From Sclerurus mexicanus (Eukaryota > Chordata > Aves > Passeriformes > Furnariidae): DNA of 64,000 bases. Below are positions 1 through 13,500 of this stretch, one piece after another. A program made the position numbers and the translations under genes. The notes beneath the pieces are model-generated. The model was not told the DNA's origin and searched no databases. It worked only from the letters and a program-made list of their open reading frames with translations. The stretch is from positions 100,909-164,908 of the forward strand of contig VWZF01007459.1 in the NCBI GenBank assembly GCA_013396755.1, given 5' to 3'. Every line of letters starts with the position of its first letter. The first letter of the stretch is position 1.

Positions 1-3000
1 GTTTCTGAGACTTTAAATGGCTGTGGTGACAGAGAGAAGAAAGGAACAGTCTCTTCATAATTTATTTCTGTTTCGTGGAAATAACTTGTAGTTACACGCA
101 TCTCCAGTCTCTTCTTTTGTTCTTATTCGAGATACAGGAAGAGTTCTTTTTTCTTTAGAAAACGGACAGTTTTTCTCAGTAAATGCATTGACTGGCCTGT
201 TTCATTAGTGATATAAATGTAATTGAAAGCTCATATGCTCAATAGTTTGTTGTATTTAATGATGACTTGCAACAGGCCTTTTACATTTTAATACATGTGA
301 TTTATTAGTTGTTGTAGGCAAGCTCACATGTCAAAAATGAGCTTTTTAAGTGACCTGTAAGAATTAGATGGTGGTTTCAGGCTGAATTAATTCCAATTTA
401 AGAAAAACCAAACTCCAATAACACAGAATGTTTTAAATCCTTTACAGTTATTTCCTAGGCCACTAAAGACCGCATGCTCTCCCTGAAATACGACAACTTT
501 CCTCTTTTTCCCTATATTTAACTCACAAGGGAAGATCTGAAGTGTGTCAGTTATTGTTAGTGTTTGCTCTGTCTTGCTGACAGATGTTTGCAGGCTCTTG
601 GTTTTGTTTTATTTTTCCTTTTGTTTTTTCTTAGGTGCAGCAAACACGCTCTAGACCAAAACTTAAAAATCATCGTCTGACTAAATAGATGAACAGAACT
701 ATATGGGTGAAGGGCTAATGGAATTTGCTGTGAACTTCCATTCTTTGGCTTCTTGGCTGTGTGGAACCGCGTGCCAACCGTTTAATTACCGCGATTTCGT
801 AACGATTAGAACTGCTTGCAGTTTGATTTCTTTGACTTTGAAATGCAGCCTGTTACCTTCCTATTGCAAGATGCGAAGACGGGATGCTGGGCTTAGAGTC
901 TGAGTGACAGTAGCACGATGCAGCTTGGGGATGTGGCGTGGGGGGGTTTGTTCACGCAGTGGGGCAGCCCAGAAGTGGCTGGTTGGGACTTTGCTGCGTG
1001 GAAACAGAGTCTGCGGCCGGGGGGATGCTCGTTCCCTGGGCAGGGAGATGCAGCTGGGGGATCTGTAGGGCTGCCTGTGGGTGCCTTGGAAGTGATGGGC
1101 TGCTCAGGGGAAGAAGAACCTTTGTGTCTGCTGCAGGTCATTTCCGTGTTTCTCCTAACAGTGAGAGAGAGCTCTCAAGCGTATTTTCTTTTAAGTGTTC
1201 TGCTCTCCTGGAGAAGCTCTCCTGGCTTATGTTCCTCATGTTTTCAAGGGCTCTTTTCTTCACGGTCCCTTTCATCTGATGGAAGAGCAACAACCAGCAG
1301 TTGTGTCCCAGCGAAGGGCCGGGGAACTCGCAGCTCTCCTTGTTCCGTGGCTTGCAGAGACTCCGGTGGACGAGGGAGGAGTCTGAGCCTTTTCCTCAGC
1401 TCAGCTGCAGCACTGCCTGTGACTCTGAGCTCTCACACGGCATCTTCCCCAGCTTTAACAGTGGTTTCCAAGAGGGTGGTGGACAAGTGCCGTTGCCGTC
1501 GTCCCTTGTTTGGCAGCAGTTCTTCCCTGTTGGAACTGCCAGTAGTATCAGTGGGTTTCTCCATCTTCTTACCAGCGCTCCTTAATGAAAACCACTTTCT
1601 TGACAGGCCTTAAGTTGTGTAAGAAATACTCAAATTCTTTTGTTCAGGTAATGTTTCTGAGGATTGCACGTGACCTTTGGTCTTCCCTGGCTTTTGCTGA
1701 AGGTGGTTTGATGCCTCTGTCTTTCCTTCCTTTCATGCTGCTTCTTTCCTCCCGGTGTAACAGTTTCATTGGCCACCCTTGATGAGTGTTTTCACTTCCT
1801 TCAGTGAATCTTCTTTCCTCACAGCCACCTCCTAGGCAGAGGTTTTGCAGGTTGGTGTCCAACTCCTAATGAAGAACTGGGAATTCTGAGTTAGCAAACT
1901 AGCTCTGAAGGCAGGCTTAGTTACCTTCAGGTTTATTCCACTGCAGCTCAAGGTGCTCCCACTGCTATTTTGAAATAAAAATGCAACATCCAGAATACAT
2001 AACTTGGGGTTTAGGGTTTGATGTGTATGTTTTGTCGCAGCTGTTCCCCAGAGTAAGCTTTGGAAGTAGGTGTTAAATGTGGTGACACTGTGTTGAAATC
2101 CATGTTCAGCTGTGAGTTTTAAGTCGACTTACCAACATTTTAGTTGACTTTAGCACCAGTAAAATAGATGTGGGCATTCACTTCCCCAAAATGGCAATTT
2201 CCTCCACAGGAACTGTGGTTCTAGAAGATATGACAAGTGAGTTGTGTTGCACGTTCTCACAGTTCACTTTTTCGTTTGTTTGTTTGCTTGTTTTTTATTT
2301 CTGTGGAGCAGGAGGAGAAAGGAAGGGATGAGGGAAGGAGAACTGGGCTTTTGTTTATCAATGGGAATACATTTTTTTCCAGCTGTTGCTGAACAGATGC
2401 ATTTTTATATAAAGTATCAGAATTTCTCTAATAACTGCAGACGAAAAATGTTGCATTTCTGGAAATTATACAATAAGTAATGTTCACGGCATCATCTTGT
2501 TTAAATTGCAGCTTTTTTGTAGCAGTGAGAGCTGTTCACTTGGAAGATTGGGATGTTTACTGCATGTGAAATGTTGGGTAGGGATTTGACAGTAGAATAA
2601 GTTATTTTCAAATTATATGCTCTAACTGGAGCCCAAAATAAGAAAATATAAACACATAACAAAGTGTGACAGGGCCGTTTTTAAGGAGGAATGGTTTTTG
2701 TAGTTTCAAAAAGATCCTTTTGCTGCTTTTTTAAAAAAAAAAAAATAGAAATCTCAGGAAGCTCTGGGGTTGGTACCTTCGCATGCTCACTTGACCTTGT
2801 AGTGCTCAGACCTGGTGAAAGTGCATTCACATGAGCTGTCCAAGGCAAATGTATTTTCTCTTTGCCTGCACCTATAAAGAAATGAACTGTCGTGTCCAGG
2901 CTCTGCAGGTGTTGAGCTGCAGGAAATAACCCCTGTCTGGACACTGTGCTAGCCACTGTTGCCTGGTTTCTGCTTCACTTGAGTCGTGTGTAGTTGCCGC

Positions 3001-6000
3001 TCTTGTGCTCCAGGCAGAAACAGATAATTTACATTTTCAGGGTTCCCAGCAGTGTCTGGTTAAAGCCTGCGACCTGGAACACAGAGCTGAATGTTATTTT
3101 CAGGATGGACCACCATATTTCTTCTGAAAGATGCGGTAGGAGAGTAGGTCACTCCTAAGAGCTCAGATTCAAGCTTCAGTCTCTATTTTTAGAGGCGCAT
3201 ACAAAGGGGAAAGGAAAACATCTCTCCAGGAGAAGGAGCAGTATTTGCACCTCTGAGGTATGTGAGCGTGTTTGGAAGTTCCTGAATGAAGAGGAGCTGG
3301 TGTAAGCGTAACATAAAGCCTGTGAACGAGTCTTTATGCAGGGAACTTGTTAACGTAGCTTCATCCCCATGTTTTACCTCTTGAGAAGGGATGAACTCGG
3401 TCACGTAAGACCAGAGTTTGGATGTTTTCTTTAACTGACCTTACAGCTGCAATTCAGATCATATCCTTTCAGGCAAATGAGAAAATGTTGCCCTTTCTCC
3501 GTGACCACGGTCCTGGATGGAACGATACCTGTCTGTGTCACTCCTGCTGGGGAGTTCTGTAGCGTGGGCAGGCGGAGGGTGTGTCTTGTATGACACGCAA
3601 GGAATGCTCACTGCCTTCCTGGCAGTGCTAGTTATCAGCTGTGGCTCCAGCTTCTGTGGGATAGACCTGCCTGAGGACCTGGGCTGCTGGAGCACAGCAG
3701 AAGTCACTGGGGCTCGGGGAAGGCTTTTGGTGAAGGTGCTGATCCGCTGTGGAGAAAATTCGGCTGCAGTAAAAGCAGGTGCTCAGCAGCACAGAATGTG
3801 CTTTTTTGGCAGATACATTGGCGGAAGAACTGCAGTGTAGTTCTGTAATTTTTTCGTTTGTTTTTTTTTAAGTGTGAAATGGCAGGATGAAGAGGAGGAG
3901 CAGGTTGCCCTGCCTGGTAGCCCCTGCCCTCCAATATGGCCTGGCGGGAACGCTGCTTCCACTGCGTGGCACGGGCTCCCTGCACCCCAGGCAGTTTGTT
4001 TGGAATTACATCAAACAGGGCTCAGACTGTCAAGGAACACGAACCTCTCCTTCAGGGAATTACATTACTTCTTGGTGCAATTGTAAAACATTAGAACTTA
4101 AAGGGTCAAAGAACAGAGGGTGGTCGTTCAGAACCGATGCAACCCGTGGTTAATGATTATAACACAGGAGCGAAACGAATCTGTTTTGTACAATAGGAGG
4201 TAAAGCATTTGTGGGTTACTTTAAATGACCCTTCTTTTAAAATGAGCAGTCTGAAAACACTCTTTCGCTTTGCAGAAGCTCTAAACTAGCTTGAGCAAAT
4301 TTATGGTTGACATCAAGAATCCTCTTGAAGAAACTGGAGTTCTGAATGCTGCCAGCATTAAAATTAATAATTTGTGTGTCTCTTTGGGAGCAGAGTGTTC
4401 TTTTGATTTATTAATTTTTAAAAATTGTCTCAGACATAGAAGAGCTTTGCCTCAAATAGTTGTGATCAGTCTGTGTTCTTGTATGTGAGAGGTTTTTCAG
4501 ACTCGGTGGATGTTTTGGAATTACGATCCCTTATCTGTGTGAAATACCAGGTGGTCACCCCCTGTATCATTCAGTGCAGACAGAAATCACCATAATGCTG
4601 AGATCTGCTTATCAACCCTGCACCTCTGTTGTTCTTGAGCTCTAAATCTTGAATTGCCTTTTCTGTTAAATGCCGTTCATGTGTGTTTTTAAACTAATAA
4701 CCAGGTAAGCTCTTGACTGTGGTTTAAATGTTTAAAAAGCTGTTAGTTACCTCTGTGATTCTCAAGTGTTGAAAAATAGGGGAAAAAATCACTTCGTATT
4801 CTTGATGCAGATTACTTAGGATTTATTTTTGTGATACAAATCTCTTCAGGGAAGATCTTTTTCTTGACATTTCCTGGTAGAACGGCAGCTTAAGACTAGA
4901 AAATTCACTGTGTTGTATATCAGAATTTATTGTACTCTATTTTGAAAGGTTTGGTATTTCCACTGGAAACTTAGTACAGAAATGCCTCTGTTCTTGTTGT
5001 TGTTGTCACTGTTTTATCAACTTACTAATCAAAATATTTCCTCCTTGCTTTCAAGACAGAGAAGATCTCTCAAAACTTAAAGAAAAGCTAACTTGACTTT
5101 TCCCCTGTTTTACTTTCAAATTTTGTCTTCAGGAAACTTCACCTTTAGAAGCAGTTTGTTACAATATCATTTCCCTAAACCAGACTGCAATCTTTCGAAC
5201 ATACAAGACACCCTTCTCTTGCTTTCAAAGGGCTGACACTTTGATTCTGGTTGCAGTGGTTAATGGTTTGTGGTGACCGAGCACTGAGGAACTGCAAGGC
5301 CACGTGCACGTTTCCCATGCTCTCCATGCCCCGTGTCCATGGTGTGTTGTCCTGAAAGAAGGACCAGGCAGAGAAAATCATTTGCTTTTCCAACACTGTA
5401 TTCTCCCTTCTGAAAGTGGTCGCAGAGGACGTTCTGCCGTGTTCAGTTTGGAAGTCGGTGCACTCAGATTGAGTTTCAAAATGGTTTGAAATTCTGTAGT
5501 TCAAGTGTAACTTTTCCATCTCTTGATTTATTTCAGGTTTTTGATTTTTCAAACAGTGAACAAAAAAACATAACCCTGTCCAGCCAATTGTAAACCTTGG
5601 AAATGCTTTTCACCTAAAAGGATTGTATTCCAGGGGGCAGTGCTAGCCAAAAAAACCTCGGTGGTGTGTGTGAGGAATTCCCATTTTCACCACAGGAGTC
5701 CCAGGAATTTTTTAGCAATTTCATCATAATAATTCATAGAGTTTGAATGCACATTGAAGTGTCATGATGTGTTGGGGTTTTTTTCCTGAAATTGTCATCA
5801 GGGAAAAAAGGATATATCGAATTCATTGATGTCTTTGATCTGAAAGAATGCCATAAGCTGTCAAGTTGGTTTGGCCACTGATTTGAACTTTGCTGGTAAA
5901 CCTGTGCTGCTTCATTATTAAGTTCTCTCCTACATCATACATTGCATTTGTGTAATGTAATACAGAATTTTTGATTCTCTAAGTTTACTTGTAAATGGTT

Positions 6001-6608
6001 GCAATGTGTATTTGGCCCTGAAGAGCCTGTTGTTTGGATGAATAGCACTGCCATGCTGTGCCACTTGAGCAGTCAAGCCATCTGTCCTGGTTTCCATTAA
6101 CATTCTGATGTGGATCTTAAGGGGAAGTCTTTTGAAAGGGGAAAGAGTGGCTTGTGACAGGAGCACTTAAAAATGTGTTTGACAGGTTGAGCCCTTAGTT
6201 ACAGCCTGAATTAGTAATCTTGTTTATTGCAACATGAAGGTTTACACTGGTGCTCCATTTACTTGTACACAGTTGTGTATCATCCTGGGTGTTTGTTGGA
6301 GTCTTTGTTCTCTGTTTCGCTGTCTCTGAAGAGAATATTTTTTTCCAAGTGTATTTCCATTGAAGCGCAGTGAAATTAAGTCTCTATGAATGTTTGTGGA
6401 TGTGGATTAGAAAATGCAGACTTAGACTGAAATTCTTACATCACGTTAAGGAAGGTGCGCGTGGGTGAAATGGTGAGACCCTGGTAATTCTTGGTGGTTA
6501 ACCTTTTGCTGCTTACTTTCGGAAGGGATTATCAGGATCTCTCGTGCTGTGAGTAATAAGCTCTGTCGATAATATTGCACACCTCCTGACTCTTGTTTCC
6601 ATCCTCAG
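1..6608 (+). other. 3' end of HERC1 intron 1, no supported gene
   Basis: This stretch lies upstream of the exon carrying the start codon and ends in a good acceptor (pyrimidine-rich ...tttccatcctcag at 6608). It is mostly AT-rich. A GC-richer segment at about 900-1560 contains open frames that match nothing I recognise and lack CpG-island character. In mammals the HERC1 start codon is in exon 2, so this is read as intron 1, with the promoter outside the window. Confidence 0.7.
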
Positions 6609-6634
6609 GACTAATGGCAAAGGAGTGAACCAGC
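6609..6634 (+). other. HERC1: 5' UTR portion of the first coding exon
   Basis: These 26 bases lie between the acceptor AG (6607-6608) and the start codon. The start is preceded by A at -3 and followed by G at +4, a strong Kozak context. A 4-codon uORF lies inside (see separate entry). Confidence 0.75.
6614..6628 (+). promoter_or_regulatory. 4-codon upstream ORF (M-A-K-E-stop)
   Basis: An ATG at 6614 (C at -3, G at +4) opens a frame of four codons ending in TGA at 6626-6628, six bases before the HERC1 ATG. Such a short uORF close to the main start could modulate initiation by leaky scanning or reinitiation. The ORF is plain in the sequence; any effect is inference. Confidence 0.5.
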
Positions 6635-7564
6635 ATGGCAGCTATGGTCCCGCCTGTGAAGCTGAAATGGCTTGAGCATCTAAACAGCTCCTGGATCACG
6701 GAAGACAGCGAATCTATTGCAACGAGGGAGGGAGTTTCTGTCTTGTACGCTAAGTTAGTTAGCAATAAAGAAGTAGTGCCATTGCCCCAGCAGGTTCTGT
6801 GCCTCAAAGGACCCCAGTTACCAGATTTTGAGCGGGAGTCTCTATCCAGTGATGAACAGGACCACTACTTGGATGCCCTTCTCAGCAGCCAGCTGGCACT
6901 GGCGAAGATGGTGTGCTCCGACTCGCCGTTTGCCGGAGCTCTCCGCAAGCGTCTGCTCGTGCTGCAGCGCGTCTTCTACGCACTTTCTAACAAATACCAC
7001 GACAAGGGCAAGGTGAAGCAGCAGCAGCACTCTCCCGAGAGCAGCTCCGGCTCCACGGACGTGCACTCCGTGAGCGAGCGGCCGCGCTCGAGCACGGACG
7101 CGCTCATCGAGATGGGCGTCCGCACCGGGCTCAGCCTGCTCTTCGCGCTGCTCCGCCAGAGCTGGATGATGCCGGCGGCGGGGCCCGGCCTCAGCCTCTG
7201 CAACGACGTCATCCACACCGCCATAGAGGTCGTCAGCTCTTTGCCGCCTTTGTCTCTGGCCAACGAGAGCAAGATCCCACCCATGGGCTTGGACTGTTTG
7301 TCGCAAGTGACGACGTTTCTTAAAGGAGTGACGATCCCGAACTCGGGGGCGGACACTTTGGGGCGTCGATTAGCTTCGGAGTTGCTTCTCGGTTTGGCCG
7401 CCCAACGAGGTGCCTTGAGATACCTTCTGGAGTGGATCGAAATGGCTTTGGGTGCCTCAGCTGTGGTGAACACCATGGAGAAGAGCAAGCTGCTGCAAAG
7501 CGCGGAAGGGATGATCAGCTTCGATTGCTTCATGAGCATATTAACGCAGATGCGGCGGTCTCTG
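6635..7564 (+). CDS. HERC1: HERC1 coding exon c1 (residues 1-310)
   Basis: Opens with MAAMVPPVKLKWLEHLNSSW, the HERC1 N terminus. It encodes the helical N-terminal region before RLD1, including a Ser-rich loop (QQQHSPESSSGS). The frame runs on to a stop at 7619, but the HERC1 sequence leaves it after MRRSL, where CTG is followed by gtgggt at 7565 (phase 0). The middle of the exon (about 6990-7250) is very GC- and CpG-rich. The 1.16 kb intron that follows shows nothing recognisable. Confidence 0.95.
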
Positions 7565-10500
7565 GTGGGTACGGGCCGGTTTGGGTTTTCTGCGTTGCAG
7601 TGTCGTTGCGTTCTTAACTAAATAGTTGCTCGAGACGGAACGCCAGTTTGCTCACTGTGTTAAAAAAGGAGCTTGTTTGTGAATTTTTTCTCCCCGACAT
7701 TTCCTTGTTGCCCACCAGCTCTTTCTCCCTTCCTGCCCACCCGTTTCCTCATAGGTAAGGATGGAACAGCAAAGCAGTCCCTGTGTTGTCACTTCTGGTC
7801 CTGTGCTTTAACTGCAGGGAAGGAATCAAGGACATTCATGGTCCACCTGCACTCATACATTGAGGTTCATAGCAAAAATGTTAGAAAGTGTGGAACTGTT
7901 TTTCTGGCTTAAAATTCAAAGTTTTGCCGTGCACCTTGTTTCCTGTTCAGTAATTCTTATTGAACATTTCCTGCTGCCCAATGACCTTGGACCTCTGCTT
8001 GTACATCTTTGGGACATTCAGCATTTTTGCTGTTGCTCAGAAATTAATTTGATAAGAAAACGAGCTAAATTGGAAGTGTGGCACTGCTTTGTGTGTTGAG
8101 TACTTACTTCTGGTCCTAGATGAGTGTTCTGTTCAAACCTATGAGATTATTGCACCGTGTGCAGTGAGAAGCTGTGGCGAATTTCTGCCTCGTATGCTTA
8201 GACTGAAACAGAATGACTTTCCCTCAAATGGTCATTCTTTTCTCTCTTCTCAAGCTTATATGTCTTGTTAATAAATATAAATCTTAAAATCTAAAAACTT
8301 TTAAAGAATGGGGACCATGAGAAGAGCATGACGGTGACAGTATCTGAATTGGATTGAATGTCCAGATGGGCAGCTTTATTTGTTGTTGGCTTTAGGCTAA
8401 ATATAAAATTAGAGACCAAAAGATGGAAGATACGTAAACATAAAATTAATTATGATTAGTAATTTTTGAATAATTACCACTTAAAACACAAATAGCATGC
8501 ATTTCAGAACAAAACAGTATTAGGACACATTAACTCTGAGCCCAGATATTTTCACAAAAATGAAAGAGCAGGAATGTTTAGGTAGCACTTGTGACATTTT
8601 TGTTTTCCTAAAGTGTGCGCAGATCTCAGAGCTCAGCAGAAGGCTTAGGTAAGAACTGTGTTTTGCACGGGTGCACTGTTGCTGTGTGGAAACGTGTTTG
8701 TCACAGTAACACTCTGAATGTTGTAGGGATCATCTGCTGATCGAAGCCAATGGAGGGAGCCGACCAGGACATCTGATGGCTTGTGTTCCCTGTACGAGGC
8801 AGCTCTGTGCCTGTTTGAGGAGGTATGTACTGGAAAACCCTGAAAGGTGGCTGTGGTTTACTTCCTGCTCGTAGATGAGATTGGTGGGCACGTGTGGGTG
8901 TAGCCCGGTCTTGGCTGAGTTAGTCTAACCCTGACTCGACTCTGCTGCAGTAGAAGAGGTGAAAATAACAGTGAAAAACTGAGACGTAATGAAACAAAAG
9001 TCATTTGGGCAAGCTAATGATATGGTGGTGGTTGTTTGTATTTTAGGCAGAGAATCAGAATGAGTGACTGTTAAATTTGCATTAAACATTGTGGCTGTGT
9101 GGAAAGAAATATCAAGTGCTGCTGTGTAATGGGGGTCTCATTTTCCTAGGTTTGTCGAATGGCTTCAGACTATTCCAGGACATGTGCCAGCCCTGACAGC
9201 ATCCAAACAGGGGATGCTCCCATTGTGTCTGAGACCTGCGAAGTGTATGTTTGGGGGAGCAACAGCAGTCATCAGCTGGTGGAAGGAACTCAAGAGAAAA
9301 TACTTCAACCCAAGCTTGCTCCAAGTTTCTCGGACGCACAGACAGTGAGTGGCATTTTTAGTGGTACACTGTGTAACATTCACAGCTTCATAGTTGGAGT
9401 ATCACATTGAAAATGGTGCTTTATTTCTGACTGTCAGGTTGTGGTGGAGGTCTAATGCTCAGAGCTGATCACACAAGTTACTTGACTGAAAGTATCTCAC
9501 TGCTTTTATTGATGTTTTGATTTTAATGACACTCAGAGATAAAGATGCGTGTAACAAGAATGAGTGAATCACTGACTTGCTCTGCAGACACAAGTTGGTT
9601 TGCCTCTAGTGTTGTTTTGGTTTGGTTTTGGTTTTTTTTTTTACTGTTGGTTAAAAGGTATCTTCACTATTCAAGCTTCTTTTCCTTTGGTGGTTTTCAC
9701 ACCGGGGTTTCCTGGTTTAGAAGACCAAACTGGGCTAACTGCTGACAGAGCAACATTAATTAGCTCTCTGAAAATGAAGGTACATGCTCCTTCTGCTCCC
9801 AGTCACAGATTCTGCCGGTGCAACTGAGCACTTCTGTTGATGCACGGCACAGGATATAATAGTTTGCTTTTCTGCTACTTCCTTGGCTTTGCAGTGTTGA
9901 CTTAAGTAAAAGCCCTTTTTGGTCACTAGACAATTCAGGTGTGTTTTCTGCAGTGGTTCCTCTTGACGTCACCGATCCATTTTATGTGCCAATGCACTGA
10001 CTGCAGGGCTGGGCATCACAAAGCAAGTTTGTGCATTCAGAAAACTTCCAAAACATTGATACACAGGAGTGGAATGTGAATGAATGAGTTAGTCTTTTAT
10101 TAGCCCAGTATACACCTCTCCAGCATATGGGATTTTTTTCCACTGTTATGAAGATTTTTTCTTCAGCCTTCTGCAGTAATTGTTTTAGGGTTGTCTGGGT
10201 GAAGATGTCAGTTCCCAGCGAATAGGGCTGTGGCTGGGCAGTCTGACACCTGTGTGGGGTTTTTATGTGCCTTTATGCTTCAGGTGTGAACCTGCTTTGC
10301 ACTTAGATTCCTATAGCAGATTATCATTGGGTCATTTGTCAGCTGAGCACTGACTTTCCAATGGAGGCGAGTTCTTATTTTCTTAAAAACTCTTAGTCTT
10401 ACTTCTTTGATGTTTGTGTAATTAAAACACACATTCTCAAATGAGAGTGCATTTTTAGCATTTACCTTATTTCTGTAGTGTTACCACTTGGGGCTAGTTA

Positions 10501-13500
10501 AGCAAAACCTACAGTGCTTTATCAAGCTGTTAACTTTTGGGTTTGCTCTTAAGAAATTACAATTTCCCTCCACAAGTTTTGGAGATGTGAGTGCAGCCCA
10601 ATGTTTTGACATTGTGTTACACAAAAAGGTCATACAAAGAAACCTGACATTCTCTTAAAAAGTGCAAACCTCTAGACCTGTATGTGAATTTTGCATTTAT
10701 CTCATCTCTGTGTTTCACTGTTTTAACATTTGTTCTTTTGTAGATTGAAGCTGGACAATATTGTACATTTGTCATTTCTACGGATGGTTCTGTCAGAGCC
10801 TGTGGGAAAGGCAGCTATGGGAGACTCGGCCTGGGTGACTCCAATAATCAGTCCACACTGAAAAAATTGACTTTTGAGCCTCATAGGTCTATTAAAAAGG
10901 TGTCATCTTCCAAAGGATCTGATGGTCACACTTTAGCATTTACAACAGAAGGGGAAGTCTTCAGCTGGGGTGACGGTGACTATGGAAAACTGGGACATGG
11001 GAATAGTTCAACTCAGAAATATCCCAAACTTATTCAGGGTCCCCTGCAAGGAAAGGTATGTTTTGTATAGTAGAACACCTGTTTTTGTTCTGTTCAGTTG
11101 TGATGTTGTATAAAATATGTAAAGTCTTAAGAGAAAGGTGGGTGTTTTTGCCAAACTTCTCTTGGAAGCTGGGTCTGCTTTCTGCAGAAGAACTTTTGGC
11201 TGCCTCTAGCGTTGTGATTTGGACAGTGCCATTGTCAGTAAACCTTCTCACAGTCCTAAGGGTAAAACTTGCTTGTGAGCTGTGGTGACATTCCAGGAAG
11301 GAGAGGGTTGCTTTTGTTACTGCAGCATCAGGGCTTTCCCTTACAACTTCTTAGTGGCTTCATTTGGAAGGTGGTGTCATGTTCTCTTACAAGGCCTTCT
11401 TCCAATCTGTTGTGTTTTGGCTGATGTTCTAAACATCCGCTGATGCTTCTTTTTTCTCCTCCAAGACTAGGATATCATTATGCTAAAGCTGCGTGATAAA
11501 TAAATCATTAGCACTTTTATATATAAACTGGCCTTTTTCGGTCCTTATTCCTACTTACCAAGTAAGAACTAGAAAAGATTGCAAAGGTTCATTTCTGTGT
11601 GTATTTGATCCACACGGAGGAACAAGTCAATGTACATAAACTGCTCCTGCGAACTTGACTCTCAGAAGCGTTCAGGCTTCCTGCCTGGTTTGTGTAAACC
11701 CCTGGTGTTTGTTTTTGCCTGTGCTGTAGGTGGTTGTGTGTGTGTCAGCGGGATACAGACACAGTGCTGCTGTTACAGAGGATGGAGAGCTCTACACGTG
11801 GGGAGAGGGAGACTTCGGAAGATTAGGTAATTTTAAAATCCTGGGAAACGCTTTTGGAAGAATTTCTCTGCCTGGTGATGATCCTGTACATTTATTTGCC
11901 TTGTTCTCTAATTGTCCCCTCTAAATACATGCAGGTGTGTGTATATAGGTGACTAGTGCAGAGACTCTTTAAAGGTTTTAATGCAGTTAATTTTGCAAAG
12001 ATTTTATTTTAGGTATTTTAATTTCATTATTTAAATGTTTTTAATTTAGTAATAATAAGCTGGAATTCTAGATAAACCTCATCTAGTGTGGTGGGAGGAT
12101 GGTTCTTTGAACAGTCAGGAATAACTGGCTAATCATATCCAGGGTCTCATTGTAATAATCAGGATACTTTACATTGTTTGCCAGGTTGGCTTAATGTCCT
12201 TTTACCTTAATGCATCTAAAATTGCAGTTTAACTGAGGTGAGGTGTCTTTGCTTTGAGCGTGACCATCACCAAGTATGAGGGGTGAAAGCAAGGGAGCGA
12301 GGGGGCAGAAGGTGAGACCAGTGTTTTACAGCTCCAGCTGTCACAGTGTCTCGGGGTGCTCAGTGCAGGTGCTGAGCCTCTCCCTGCCGTCAAGGACAGA
12401 ACGCTGGGTTGGAGGTTTAACCTACAGCTTTGGTGGGAAATGTGGAATTATTCTCCTGGAGTTTTAGGTTAACGTGGAGTTTTGATGTGCTCTGGAGTCT
12501 TGGAGTGTGCAGTTGTGAGTTCCAGTGTGCAGCTAAAAAGCAGCAGTTAATTAGGTCTTAGTAAGTTGTTCATATTTAATCCGTTATGGGTACCATGGAG
12601 TGTTCTCTTTCCCCCTCTTCTCCATTTTTCTTCCATGTATGCAGAATTTCTGTAGTTTATTAGAGATGAAACCTCTTCTGAAGCAGTTGCTACTGGCATG
12701 TCTTTGGTTTCTGCAGAAGGGCCCCGTTAGAACTGTGAGTGTCCAAAGCCAGCTGTGGTGCTGCTGTGATTTATCTGTGCAGTGGTGGCAGCCTGCACTT
12801 GCTGTTCAGGATACCTGCTGCCCCGTGTTAGGAAGTGTAGCTACCTAATCCACTGGGATTAAAGGCAGTTGTACTGGTAATTCTCTTCATGTCTTTTCAG
12901 CTAGGTAGAAAATAGCCCTGGGGTTCAGTGGCAGTGAGGCATGAACAGGTGTTGTGGAGTATGTCAGAAAAGTGAAATATTCAGCTTTACCACAGATGGC
13001 TTCCAAACCTTACTGTGAATCTCTCCAAAAAGTGGGCAGAAATTATCATTTGTGATGAGCACACAGGGGATTTGCAGAATCTTTATGGTTGCAAACCATA
13101 ACTAGAACTGGAACCTTCACAAAAAGAAGACACATTTTTCTTTCGTTTCCTTAGGCCACGGTGACAGCAACAGCCGCAACATTCCAACTCTAGTGAAGGA
13201 TATCAGCAATGTGGGAGAGGTTTCCTGTGGCAGTTCACACACTATAGCTCTGTCCAAAGATGGGAGGACAGTGTGGTCCTTTGGAGGAGGAGACAATGGT
13301 AGGTCAAAGTGACATTTGGGTCAGAATGTCTGTGTTACTCCCTCTGCCTCAGTTGCAGTACTCCTTGTGGTTTGGTTCTGGTTTTCACTTGTCATTTGGC
13401 AGCTGTACAAGAAAAGGATTCTTATAAAACCTCAGTACAATGTTTGAAGCTTGACTGCAAGATCACAGAGTTTCCAAAAGGGTTATCAGAGGGGGAGGAG

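Noticed and set aside
918..1613. 231-codon open frame on + in intron 1
   Set aside because: Low-complexity Ser/Leu/Gly composition, overlapping open frames, no family resemblance, and no acceptor or donor pattern consistent with a HERC1 exon.
6842..7539. Antisense open frames of 154 and 187 codons opposite exon c1
   Set aside because: They mirror the GC-rich coding strand of a conserved exon; such exons commonly leave the antisense frames open. No protein family recognised.
7565..7621. Continuation of the first exon's open frame past 7564
   Set aside because: The HERC1 sequence leaves the frame at MRRSL and resumes with GSSADRSQW at 8727; the read-through residues do not match the family.
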